64,000 bases of DNA from Linum tenue. Its lineage: Eukaryota; Streptophyta; Magnoliopsida; Malpighiales; Linaceae. The stretch covers positions 18,749,475-18,813,474 of the forward strand of contig CAMGYJ010000008.1 of NCBI GenBank assembly GCA_946122785.1, read 5' to 3'. The translations under genes and the position numbers were made by a program. This document shows, piece after piece, positions 11,663-22,997 of the stretch. The notes under the pieces are model-generated. The model ran no database searches. It was not told where the DNA came from and worked only from the letters and a program-made list of their open reading frames with translations. How positions within the stretch are numbered: the stretch's first letter is position 1; each line of letters starts with the position of its first letter.

Positions 11663-12245
11663 CAGAGCTAGATGGAGGAATTGGGGATGGTCGATAGGAG
11701 GGATTGAAGAGACTGGTGGGGAAGATTGGAAGATTGGCCGACTATTTTTCACTAAGAGAGCTAGAGACTGGAGAAGAATGGAAGAGGGAGTTGGTGGTGC
11801 TCGTGGCGTTGATGTTTTTGTCGAAGGAAGGAGAAGAGGGGAAACAAGTGGATTGGACAGGTCGGCGGCAATAGCTTCTTCCGGTCGTCTTCTCTGGGCA
11901 AGGGATTTTGAGGATTGGTCAATTTTGAGTTTTAATTTGGGGTAGGTCAGATCATGGATTAATGGGTTCGGTCACATTGGTCAGGTTTTTATGATGTGGC
12001 AAGCTTTTATGACGTGGCAGGATTGAATTTTGTTTTATTTTTGTCAAAAATTAGTGACTAGTTGAGTCTGTTAGCCACGTCAGCAAATAATTGACGGTGT
12101 TAACGGAGACTGACGGAAGGTAACGGAGTGTGACCAAACTTGAACCATTTAACTAATTTGAGTGACCAAGATTGAATTTAAATATTTCTAGTGACCAAAC
12201 ATGAACGCTTTTTGTAATCTCAGTGACCAACCATGCAATTAACCC
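11663..12245 (+). repeat. Unclassified repeat beside the palindrome centre
   Basis: It begins just past the end of arm homology. Its first 130 bp recur inverted at 3,340-3,460. Its right part carries several copies of GTGACCAA(A/C)CATG and ends CAGTGACCAACCATGCAATTAACCC, a style of terminus common in plant DNA transposons. The open frame at 11,601-11,945 is composition-driven and shows no domain. Confidence 0.5.
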
Positions 12246-12495
12246 TTAAAATTAATGTATTGCATTGTAATTAGAAATTGAAATAAATAATGTGTATTTA
12301 ATATTTATATGTTTTTATAGCTTTATAATAAAAAAATTCTTCTAAGGTATGTCAAATACAAATTTACAATTATTAGAGTTGTGTTGGAGATCTTGGATTA
12401 AGTTTTTTTTTACACCGATAAAATATGAGTTTCTTAAAAAAAATTCTTGATAAGAAGTTTGTCTCTTGACACACCTCTCTTGAATTACTATTTCA
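12246..12495 (+). repeat. Segment shared with the upstream region of gene C
   Basis: About 240 bp (AGAAATTGAAATAAATAAT ... CACCTCTCTTGAA) align with 54,710-54,796 plus 57,134-57,252, where the hAT element splits the match. The orientation relative to genes B and C is the same, so this is ancestral upstream sequence of the gene pair. Confidence 0.75.
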
Positions 12496-13685
12496 AAGAC
12501 TACAATTCCGGTAGTAGTTTTTGCGTGGATAAAAAATATAAGTGATAGACTAGGTTATTTAAATTAGGATACTAAGATTATTAGTAAACATGTTTTTCAT
12601 TAGACCACAACTCATTTGTTATTGTATTTCAAACACTAGTCCTAACAATACTATATAGAGTTTCTTTGTAGTAATCCCTTTGAATTCCCTTTTGGTGCTC
12701 TCTGCGCATCTCACAGGAGGAGATTTTGGGTAAAACCAATTTTAACTCACAAGGGCACATGCGCCACCATATGTGAGTTTACTGTGGAGGCTCGTAATTA
12801 CATGGGCCAAATTAATGAAGACACAAATTCCAGCAAGATGTGGGCTCATATTTTTTTACGGGTTGTAATAGTAAATACTACGTTTAATACACGTATATGT
12901 ACCCGTAGGTATTTTATTCGTTTAAAACTTTCATATTCGTATTATTTTCAAGCCGTTTCATTTTTTCCGGTTCATTTGATGACTCACCTACTAAATACAT
13001 ATAAAACATGTATAACAGGTTTGATATCCGTATTTAATGAATTAAATTTACTATTATTTATTTATTTATTTTCAAAATAATTAATTTTATAGATTTATGA
13101 CTATTAACGTAATATTAAACGTAACATTAGTTTAGAGACGAAGTAAAATACATGTACATATTTTCTACATAACTTTCCCCTACCGTATTTTACTAACTAT
13201 ACTTTCGGTAAGGATGTAGGAATATTATTACTGTTATAATATTGTCCGATACTGGGTCTCATGAATTTTATAAATACTGAAACTGAAGAAAAATGGACCG
13301 AGTTTACATTTGGACCGGACCAAAGCGGATCAAACGGACGAATGCACTATTGGTCCAGTCCTTGGTCCTAAGTTATAATTTACTATTGGACCGCGATTCT
13401 CTGAATTTGGTCCGATTCGGTCCGGAACAAACCGATGGCCACCCCGACCCATAACTACAAGACCACAAACGTGATAGTTGTTTTCTTCTTCTCCATCGAC
13501 CGGTTCTTCTAAAGTATAAACATGTACGCTGACTTCCTCGTACTATGTAATAGCTATAATTTTTAACATTAGATTTTCAGTAGTCAACAACACGTGTAAT
13601 CTTCTTTTTTTTTTTGAGAAATTGAAGCACATAAGTTCGAGTTGAAAGATAATTGATCAACCATTGACCAAATTCCATATCCTAA
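12496..13685. other. AT-rich central spacer, nothing recognised
   Basis: I see no gene or defined element. Repeated GGACCG/GGTCC words at 13,295-13,430 suggest the end of a decayed DNA transposon. The left end of the Helitron whose 3' end is at 15,277 should lie here or nearby, but I cannot fix it. Confidence 0.4.
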
Positions 13686-14060
13686 AACAGATCCTGAATG
13701 TTACGAAGTAGTTGCAAACTTTATGTTTCATGGTTCATGTGCCATTCAATGACCTAAAGTCCCATGTACAACTAATGGTGTATCTTCTAAACATTTTCCG
13801 AAGGAATTCTGCAGCCAAACAACTATATATTGATGGCAATGGTTTTGCAAGGTATCGTCGTAACGAGAACAATAGATCATGTACGATAAATGCGGTCTCA
13901 CTAGATAATTGATTTGTTGTTCCTTATAACAAATACCTATTACTGCGATTTTAAGCACACATCAATGTCGAGTTTGTCTCAATATGATATCGACTCAAAG
14001 GTAAACAATCAACAACAAAAATTATCTCTGTGATTCAATGCCTTGACAATTATTGATACG
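13686..14060 (+). pseudogene. Helitron replicase-helicase fragment
   Basis: The conceptual translation, across stops and shifts, follows the Rep part of plant Helitron proteins: a DPECYEVV-like start, then LKSPCTTNGV-like text, KEFCSQT, DGNGFARYRRNENNRS, SLDN-FVVPYNKYLL and AHINVEFVSQYDIDSK. The parent enzyme nicks DNA and unwinds it for rolling-circle transposition. Only a small part remains and it is not functional. It lies upstream of the Helitron 3' end at 15,277. Confidence 0.7.
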
Positions 14061-14900
14061 ACTATTTTTTAACCCATGGTAATGAAATTTTGGTGCAAAT
14101 TCCCAAAGGGCAAATCAATAACTTCCGACCACTGTTTCGGGATCAAAGAGTTTACACTATAAAGAACTTTAAGGTCAATATGACAATGGGAGATTATAGC
14201 CCAATCCCGAACAAATTTGTCATCAAGTTTTAATCCAATATAGAGGGCAAAGCATCCGACGAATTCCAGAGATACCAGCTTACAAATTTTACTTCATCGA
14301 AGAAGATGAGATCGAGAGGAAGTCCGACCAAAGGAAATATCTTTCAGGTATTAAGCACTATTCTCGAATAAAAAATATTATGTTGCATGGACAACCAAAA
14401 ACTTACTTTTATCAATTATTTGTTACAAGATTTTGTCGGCCAACTTATTAAGGATTCAGATTTAATGATATCTACTACACTAACCAGAATGGTTACACAC
14501 AGAGAGCTCCAACTAAAACTTTCCAAGTATGTAACTCTTTTTATTCTTAACTTTAAATATAATGAATTCTCTTAACTCTAATCGCAACTCTAATATACAA
14601 TTTGACTATAGGGAATTGGTCGTCAAGGTAATTCTTTTTGGTAGGATAGTCGCCCAACTAAATTCAATCTTTCAAAATGCGGGCAACCGACCTCTCATCC
14701 TGGTCATTACTTCCTTATGCATCGTTCCATACAATGGTAAGGCGACATCTTAATTACCTTATTTTCATTGATCAAACATTGACACTAACTAACCGAAATT
14801 TAATCAAACGACTGCTAAATTTGTAGGTACAATTAATTTCACCTCTTTAGGAGCGACCTTCTACTCGCGAATCCAAGAATTCCATAAGTAATTAATATTG
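14061..14900 (+). pseudogene. RPA1-like OB-fold fragment of a Helitron
   Basis: The translation shows pieces resembling the replication protein A (OB-fold) accessory gene of plant Helitrons: PKGQINNFRPLFRDQRVYTI near 14,110, DFVGQLIKDSDLM near 14,430 and VAQLNSIFQNAGNRPLILVI near 14,650. Stops, shifts and possible introns interrupt it. The parent protein binds single-stranded DNA. Adjacent to replicase-helicase debris on the same strand, it supports one decayed autonomous Helitron. Confidence 0.6.
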
Positions 14901-15248
14901 GGCCAAGGTGAAGTTCTTAAACATTTACACACCATATTTGCTCGCGTGTTATGACTTTGATGTTGAGCAAACCAAAACGGAGTTAATTATCATTCCATTT
15001 GGTGATAACAGTGACGGCGATGGACATGGGCGCACCTATAATGAAGGATGAGGATGAGCACGACACTGACGATGAGTAAAGATAAGGAATCTTTTACGCT
15101 AGCAAGAAATTTACATTTCGATAATTTCAACGACCTAGATTTTTGTAAACTAACAAAACAGGCGAAACTCATGCTACTCCTATTTACACGATTCACAAAT
15201 GAACCCGACATTGATACCTATTTAGTATTTATACAATTTGGAAATGAA

Positions 15249-15277
15249 TCCGGCCAACCGGCCGGGTCCGTGACTAG
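15249..15277 (+). mobile_element. Helitron 3' terminus
   Basis: A short hairpin (CCGGCC-AA-CCGGCC) lies about 10 bp before CTAG, followed by T. This is the Helitron 3' signature (hairpin then CTRR, insertion before T). Similar ends occur at 34,075, 43,558, 56,773 and 61,021. From 15,278 to 15,458 I see nothing else. Confidence 0.75.
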
Positions 15278-16130
15278 TTTAATAGTAAAAATGATATTCC
15301 TTCTCCCAATTATTTTAAAAATCTAACAATTGAACCTGATTACGGGTTATCCTTATTCCCTCCATTCTATCATATCCATTGGTTTACTTGCTTCTCAAAG
15401 TAATTGATTTTACCGATTGCAACTGCAGGTGTTGAAATAACATATTTAGTTTGTGAATGTTTGTACAGTAAGATGGAGATATTTGTTGAGCCATCCAGAC
15501 ACTGAGTATATTTTATAACACGCCGTAGACTTTTGTTGTAACTTGTATTAGTTAGATATTTTCTAATTTAAAATTATTTAAATATTTATTTAATTTTTGA
15601 AAGAGGAAACCTCTATATAAAATTCCCGGCTCCGCCATTGAGCGGACATGTCCATGACCAAATTCATCTTTCCTATAAATTACCTATTCAAACTTCAAAG
15701 CTGCTTAAACAAAAAAAAAATAAAAAAGTAAACAATTATTTGCAAATCAATATATAAAGAAAACGACCAACTTATTAGAAACAAAAATTAAGTACGTATA
15801 TATTGTTTGCAAGTTTGTGAGAATCTGACATATTTTTTCGGCAAAGAAAGTATCAGTTATTACTTATTATACTTAATATAATTCTTACCATTGGAAGACA
15901 TTTAATCCCGAATAAAGGTAAGAAGAATAAGGGAATGGGAACGCGATTACACTATGCATTTATATAATTACCATATTTTCATTTCCATTTGTCACGTAAC
16001 TGCACTATCATCTTTTCTTTCCGATCACAACCAGCCAATAGATCTTCACATCTCTCAAAATAGTTAACTTAATACGATGATTTGTTTTCTTGACATCCTT
16101 AATTCGTCTCTCTACTTACTACAAGGTTTT

Positions 16131-16142
16131 GTATATATATTA
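16131..16142 (+). promoter_or_regulatory. TATA box region of gene B
   Basis: GTATATATATTAGCAAATCC, 104 bp before the start codon, matching A and C. The 776 bp from 15,459 to the ATG mirror the upstream region of A, so the two genes probably began with the same promoter. Confidence 0.6.
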
Positions 16143-16234
16143 GCAAATCCGTAAGTACTAGAATTACTTCGTCTAGAGAAAATTATAACCACATTCTCAC
16201 TTTCGTTCTATAAGGCGCTCTCTCGTCAGTAGAT

Positions 16235-18155
16235 ATGGCGCCATGGACCGCTATGGTAGTTCTGACACTGATGTGGTTTACTGCCTTGGACCATTATGGA
16301 GTTTGGTGCCACAAGTTGTCAGCAACGGAGAAACTAAACTTGAGAAGGCAGCTGAAACGTTTGAGCAAACCCGCTGTTACTACGATCCAGGTAATCAAGA
16401 AAACTCTCATTTAGTATTTTTGGAGTTCCATCGTCATATCTTACAATTAAGTTTCTTGATTTCCTTTTTTCCTTTTGATTCAAAACAGACAAAATACGGC
16501 GACACATATGACTGTGTGGATTTCTACGAACAACCAGCCTTCGATCATCCTTTATTGAAGGACCGAAAGTATGAGTTCCAGGTATGGTGTAATAAATCGT
16601 CTTATGCTCAACTATTTTCTCTATCTTAGTTAATTTTCATCTCATATATATATAGTACTTATTGCTCAAGAGACGAGTTGTATGTTCTAAATTTTCTTGT
16701 AGATGAGTCCTTCTCAGGCTTCAACCCAAAAGGTTGATACGGATGCTTCTGGCATCGACCCATTTGATATATGGGTAAATGGTAAAGGATGCCCATCAAA
16801 CACCGTGCCAATAAGGAAAATGGAACGAAAGGAGCTAATTAGGACGAACATGGCTGCTAAACTAGCTCACAATATTTCAACAGATGCAAATCAAGATGGT
16901 CGTGAAGTAAGTTATCAACACTTTCCCTAGGTTTTATCAAAGAGCAAAACATGACTATGTTCATAATTCAATATGTAGTGCTTTGACTGCTTTCTAGCCT
17001 GTAGATCTAGTCACAATTCAATTTTAATTAAATTCGTTACCTGAAAATGTTCCTGTATACAGTTTGCTATCCTCCGGACACAAGAGTCAAAAAGATATTA
17101 TGGAGGTGGAATGATAACTAGTGTGTACCATCCTCAAGTTGGAAAAACTCAATACAGTGCCAGTCGTGTCAAATTTCAAAACGGTCCTGATAGTATTGCG
17201 GTAGGATGGACGGTAAGTACTTGTGGTATCATTAATAAATTTGTAACAATCGTACAAATGCCATTGATAATTTAGTCTGTTATTTTGTGTCATGATGCAA
17301 TTAAAATCTTAAATACTCATGTATTTATGTGTGCCTAGGTTAATCCAAGCTTATACCCGGATGGTGGGACTCGACTCTTCATATACACAACTGTAAGTTT
17401 TGTTTAATGAGTAGAATTATTAAAAAAACAAATCAGCAAAGGCTTATGATTTTTCCTCGCCCATTTGTATATGAGAAAGAAAGTTCACTCATATGCGATT
17501 GATTTTCCCCTTCTTTTGATCAAGACCAAGAATTCGCAATGTTATAACACCTACTGCCCCGGATTTATAATCCTGAGGACAGATATACCTCTGGATTTGC
17601 TTCTCAAACCATACTCTACACCCGGGAAAACAACATACGAAAAGAAGCTGTTCGTACGCAAGGTAGATAATTATCATATAATGATCTATGAATAATCATT
17701 TGTGAAGCATCGAGTTTTTCTCAAAGACAAAACTTAAGAGTTGTGTTTTTTTTTTGTTTTTTTTCTTGAAGGATCCCGCAAACGGAAATTGGTTTCTACA
17801 AATAGGAATCATTAATGCAACCGTTGGAACCTGGCCACAGAAGATATTCACGGGACTGTCGAGCTTTGCGAATTACATAGATTGGGGAGGAGAAGTTTAT
17901 AGTCCAGCGGGAGTTGCTCCTCCGCAGATGGGTGCTGGTTATGTGCCTGTAGCTCAGAGGCTCGATTATGATTGCTATGGCATCCAAGTTACCGTCATAA
18001 ACGACCAGGAGAGAGTTGATTACGATCCTCCATCACTGAAACGTTTCAACAGTAGTCCGAAAAATTATTCTTTGATAGATGAGGGAAATCGTGGAGATGT
18101 TTTACAGCGGATTATTATCTTCGGTGGCAATAGTAGTCCTTCTAATAATGAATAG
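16235..18155 (+). CDS. Secreted neprosin-domain protein, copy B (seven exons, 392 aa)
   Basis: Exons: 16,235-16,390, 16,489-16,581, 16,703-16,906, 17,063-17,212, 17,339-17,392, 17,525-17,662 and 17,772-18,155. All introns are phase 0 and GT-AG. The start ATG is the one that keeps the signal peptide (MAPWTAMVVLTLMWFTALDH) and aligns with A and C. Activation peptide at about 45-90 (CVDFYEQPAFDHPLLKDRKY), then GCPSNTVPIRK and the neprosin beta-sandwich domain (YYGGG, CYNTYCPGF, NWFLQIG, DWGGEV, CYGIQV). Ala197 replaces the expected first catalytic Glu and Glu306 is kept. The gene is head-to-head with A across 5.3 kb and sits in the mirrored arm. Exons 2, 4 and 5 encode the same peptide as in A; changes cluster in exons 1, 3 and 7. 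No frame lesion is seen, so it is probably expressed. Confidence 0.9.
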
Positions 18156-18212
18156 ATTTTTGAAGCACTCATAATAAGTTGTCGATCTGCTTATTGTTCT
18201 CTTTGCTGAAAT

Positions 18213-18218
18213 AATAAA
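18213..18218 (+). terminator. Poly(A) signal of gene B
   Basis: AATAAA 58 bp after the stop codon, in the same context as in A and C. Confidence 0.7.
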
Positions 18219-18825
18219 AGACTCCACGGTTTTTTGGCTTTTGACCTATGTGTGCATGTTCAATTATGATTGAGAAACTTAATTATACTATTGCACCTAC
18301 ACTAAAAAATGGTCTTCTTTTTTCTTCTCCTGGTCAGAGATGTCTTTTTTTTTCTTCTCCCTATGAGGGAAAGGGAACGAGGACGGATCTATTTGTTTTA
18401 TGTTATGGATTAGAGGTGTTCAAATGGTTACTATCGTAATTACCAAATCAAATAAGACTAAATTCTATTAATCATGTAATACAATATTACAATCATGCCG
18501 ATTTAAAAAAAACAATTTTATTAATTTCACTTTTCCTAGATCTAAAGCCAAGCTTAAAATGGTTTACCGGGAGAGATTGTTTTGACAGTACTGGTGTAGT
18601 CAAGTTAGAGTTAAATATAGGTGCATTTCACTACAAAAAAATGGACTTATGCCAAGGGTTTTGTAGCAAGGGTTATGGAACCCTTGCTACTCTTAAATCA
18701 AATTTCACCGAAACGCAAAGCATCCATGTTTTCCCTTTCGCATTTTTCATTTTTTGTAGCAAGGTAAAGGGTGATTTCGACTGAAGGGTGATTCGCGACT
18801 TAAGGCATCTCCGACTGAAGGGGCG

Positions 18826-18995
18826 AGTCGCGATCTCCGTCGCCGCTCACTCCGGCCGTCGCTTCTCCGATCTCCGTCGTCGCTCACTCCAGCCGTCGCT
18901 TCTCGATCTCCCTCGCTCACTCCGACCGTCGCTTCTCAGATCTCCCTCAGCTCACTCCGGCCGTCGCTTCTCCGATCTCCCTCGCTCGATTAGGT
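18826..18995. repeat. GC-rich tandem repeat inside the CACTA 5' end
   Basis: Four to five copies of a 35-38 bp unit built on GCTCACTCCGGCCGTCGCTT followed by CTCCGATCTCC. It is strikingly GC-rich beside AT-rich neighbours. GC-rich repeats downstream of the promoter end are known in En/Spm elements. The frame at 18,788-19,036 is a by-product of the repeat. Confidence 0.8.
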
Positions 18996-20600
18996 TGACA
19001 GGCGATTGTCGGATATTGCTCGCTCGCTCCGGTTGAAAGGTTATTCTTCCTTGTCTCCCTGGCGCTCTTTGCTTTCCTCGCTTGCCTCTCTCGCGCGAGC
19101 GAGCTCATTTGCAGCCTCTTAGGGTTTGTAGTTCTTAGCTCCGTTCAGCTCCAATTTCTTCAGTCTATGTTCTTGTTTGCTTGAGATCAAAGTTTAACAC
19201 AAGATATTAAAGTAGATATATGCACCCAATTTGTTATGACTTCAATGACTTCAATGCACCCAATTTGTTCATGTAGTAGTTTATTGACCTGTTACCATGT
19301 CTTAGTGAGTTTCATTTTGGTAGAATGATCATATGCTATTAGTCTCTGTATTATGTCTTGTCTTGGAGACATCATGAGAAGAACACACAGGCTCCTGGGA
19401 AATGATTAGGTTTTCTTTTTCTGCATATACATTAACCCTCTGGTAATTAAATTTATGGTTGTATTGGTGGAGATGAGTGGCCCTTTGCTTCTGTTTTTAC
19501 CCTCCTCAGTAGAAAGATGAGTCTCCCATTTTGTTTCACAAGAACATTTGAATTGAGATATGACACCTATGTGTACTCCTGTTTTCTGTTCCAAAGTGCA
19601 AAATCATTATCAATGTATAGAGGTCTGTGGAGTTGTGGCATATCGCTCTTTGTTGCTCTTCTTCTTCCACCTTGGAATGATGCCTCGTATGAACTCAAGA
19701 AATGGTCCTCCTCACTCTGTTTTCTCTTGCTATATTATTTTTTATGTCAGCATATGTTTTTGGTAAATTAAATGGGAGAATAAATGAAACTACGAAAGAA
19801 AGAGATTTTCCTAGAACAGGTGATATGTTTTGTAGTTTATACGGGTTTTAAATATAATTTTGATGTGATTTCTGAATTCTATCTTGTTGATTTTCTGATC
19901 ATTTGCAACTTCTGATCTATTCTTTAGACTGTGAAATCACTTATCTATGTACTGTCGATTAGCTTTTGGGCAGTCGTGGAAATTAGCTTCTAGCACTTTC
20001 TGGCTCTGGCCTCTAGAGTCGGATTCATTTGACTATCCATTATGAAGTTCAATATGGACAAAAGTAGAAGTGAAACAGGTAGTTTTAGGGGAAGTTTCTG
20101 AACAATAAGTTACAGATGTGGTGGAATGCAACGAAGAACACTGTTATCCGGGGTGATTATTTTGGAACTCAATGCCTATATGCTTTGAAGACTTCGGATA
20201 AAAGTGCTTGATTGCTATGGGGATTCTGGTTGGTTAGTAGTGAGTTGTGGAGTCTGAGAAAGCTCAATGATCCACTTATATTCTTTCGCAAATTTTCTTG
20301 AATTTCGCATTTTTCATAGCATGCATTGATCTGGTGATAGGCAAAAGTCTAAAGCTTGCACATTATAATCAGAAGACACTTGTATTCTACGGCTTGGTCA
20401 AGAATATTTACATCAAATGCAGCTACCTAGCTAGTGGCCTGTACACCAATGAAACTGTTATTCAACTATCTGTTGTGGGAACTAATTGATCAGTAGCTAG
20501 CTAAGGATCTAATATATCACTTCGTACTTTCATGATGCTGCACTTGGTATTGTTTCCTTGTGTGTAGTCAAAGTTTCGGTATCCTGCCTATCTGGACAGG

Positions 20601-22217
20601 TGGATTTTGCAAGCTGTTAACCGGAAGTGGGCAGAGTTCAAGTGTGATCTAAAGAGCAAGCACTTTGGAGTTGGGAAAACAGTGGAGAGCATTATGGCTG
20701 AGGGACTCCCACAAGGTGTTACCGATGTACATCAATGGTACACCTTGGTAGCTAGCTGGTTTACAGAGAAAAGCAAGGTAAGATTACTAACGGTTTACCA
20801 ACAGTGGAAACCATTATGCGTAATATGTCTTAGTTTAGATGCACATGATGAAAAACTGAATTTCTCTTCCAGAAAATGAGTAAAGTAAACAGCGACAACG
20901 CTAAGAAGAAGAAGCTGCATCACACGGCAGGAAGGAGGAGTATTGCAAGGATAAGAAAGGAATTGGTAAAAATTTAATCTAGTTTAGCTCTAGACAATTG
21001 TTGAACTTGTCTATGTTGTTCTAATTTCGAATATGTTAATGCTTACTACTAGACTTGAAGTTTTTGAAGTTCTCCATAAGAGGAATGACGGAACATACAT
21101 TAATGACTATGCTAAGGATTTCATGGTAAGACCAATACTTTTCTTTGATTCTACTAATTTATTATGCTGCATTCTGATTCCTGTGCATTTTTAAATTGTT
21201 GTTTCATAAAGGATAAAGCAGCCGAAATGGAGGGCCCTAGGCCAACTCCGACCACATATTTTGGAGTGTGCTCAAGAGGGGCTGCATGTGGATCGTGTTC
21301 GGCTGGTCATTCATGTGAAGATGCGACTGCTTTGAAAGAGGAGTTAAGGGAGGTGAAGAAACACATGGATGTCATGGCGAGGTTCATCAGTAGACAGTTT
21401 CCCAGACAAAACTGGATGGAAGATGCTGAAAACAATCAGGTAATGTTCCATCTGTCTTTTTTCCTAGTCAATTACGTCTGACTGTTTTTGGTTCTGAGAT
21501 TTATACTCTGCTCGGGGTTTTTGCTTGCTATGCTGCTCTCCTTGACGGATTTTGTGTAAAAAAGAGGGTGCTAAAGAAACTAGTCTCTTTGATGCATAGT
21601 GAATCTTTAGCTATAGTTCGATATGCCATTTCATAGGGAAGTCAGGTTTCCAAGAGGGACATCTGCTAGTGAGGTATGCTCCTAGTGGCTGGGAAAATCA
21701 CCTCAGCAGATTGCAAGATATTGATAGATAGAATAGGGTGTCCAAAGACTGCAGACGAACAGGTGAAAGTTAGCTTCTTGCTTGTTGGAAAAATGGAAAA
21801 ATGGATGCACAGGTGAAAGTTAATAAAGTGCTGTAATTGAACACTCAGACTCTGTTGAGTTTGTATTCAGTCAGTTTGTACAATGAGAGTATAGGTACTG
21901 GGAGTGGGAGAGCTATAGATGTTCTGTCCAAGAAAAGAAAGAGGGTTTAGGGTTTTAATAAGTTATAGTACAGAGAGAGTTGAAGTTTCAGGGAGGAAGC
22001 AGTAATGTATTAATTCATGACACTGCTAATTAATGTTGACAATTAGCTTCTTGCTTGTTGGAAAAATGGAAAAATGGATGCACAGGTGAAAGTTAATAGC
22101 TTCTTGCTTGTTTTCTTAGGCCAATTAGCTCTTGAATTAGTGTTGACAATTATTTTCTTTTGTTAACAGGGTGCCACTAGTGAAGCTGCTCCGTCAATGG
22201 GTTCTCGAGCTTCGTGA
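20601..22217 (+). CDS. CACTA accessory (Ptta/En-Spm plant transposase-type) gene, partial
   Basis: Likely exons: 20,601-20,777, 20,873-20,965, about 21,053-21,125, 21,212-21,439 and 22,170-22,217. The predicted text resembles the Ptta/En/Spm plant transposase family: WAEFKCDLKSKHF, WYTLVASWFTEKSKKMS, NAKKKKLHHTAGRRSIARIR, LEVFEVLHKRNDGTYINDYA and then a coiled-coil-like LKEELREVKKHMDVMARFI. Family members are DNA-binding helpers of CACTA transposition. The 5' exons and start codon are not found. Exon 3 is out of phase with the best acceptor (the in-frame text starts at 21,051, where no AG precedes it), which suggests a broken splice site. Functional protein is uncertain. Confidence 0.6.
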
Positions 22218-22997
22218 TCAGATGGTGTACATGTCTTGTATGAAGCATTTTGGAAATGATCGACTCATGTAGCTTTTAATCGGTTTCTTTTGAGTACTCA
22301 AAATATCATGAACATAACATTTTCCCTTTGATTATGTTTGAATGTTTATGGTGACTAGTATATAGTCATGTAAAGTTCACCATTTTGGATGATGAATCAT
22401 ATTATGTTGTGATTCAGGATATGAAGTGTAATATGGTATGTTATGAATTTTAGTAACGAATCTGGATTTGTTTTTAATGACCAGGCTATTAGCAACCAAG
22501 CTATAGTTACAAAATCTGTTGCTTAGCTTTAGTAACGACTTTAGCCACCGTTTTGATTTTGACACAAATGTTTGCCAACTTTAGCCACAAGCTGTGCAAG
22601 GGTTTTAACCCTTGTTACTATCCCCTATTATATAAATTTGCATAGGCGTGTAGCAAGGGTTCAAACCCTCGTTAGATGTAGGAACGAATTTTCCAAGGGT
22701 TTTAAACCCATGCTAGAGGGACTGGTACTTGAATTTTACAAAAACAAATACCAAGGGTTTAAACCCTTGTTATACCCGCTGCAAAGAACTTGCACCAAGG
22801 GTCGCCAATAACCCTTGCTACACGTAGCAGGGGCGGCTTTGCCAAGGGTCCAACCAAGGGTTGTATGAACCCTTGCTACATCTTGTAGCAGGGGTTAAAA
22901 CCCTTGCTACGAATAAAAATAACCCTTGCCATAGACCCTATTTTTTGTAGTGTTTGAGGAATCAATTTCATGCCATTGAACATTTCGAGTTGTTTTG

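Larger units (their letters stand above)
18629..22952 (+). mobile_element. CACTA (En/Spm-like) transposon, 4,324 bp
   Basis: The ends are CACTACAAAAAA and TTTTTTGTAGTG, flanked by TTT at 18,626-18,628 and 22,953-22,955 (3-bp target duplication). Both subterminal zones are crowded with AACCCTTGCTAC and its complement in both orientations, the binding-repeat pattern of CACTA elements. The left arm of the palindrome has the uninterrupted site at 8,516-8,518. A small accessory-type gene lies inside (20,601-22,217), but no DDE transposase is visible, so the element is non-autonomous. From 19,040 to 20,590 I see only AT-rich DNA with no convincing exon. Confidence 0.93.

Noticed and set aside
13290..13450. 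GGTCCG-rich stretch as a transposon end
   Set aside because: No matching inverted partner or target duplication was found.
10888..16235. Bidirectional promoter between genes A and B
   Set aside because: The start codons are 5.3 kb apart, and each gene has its own TATA-like box and mirrored 775-bp flank.
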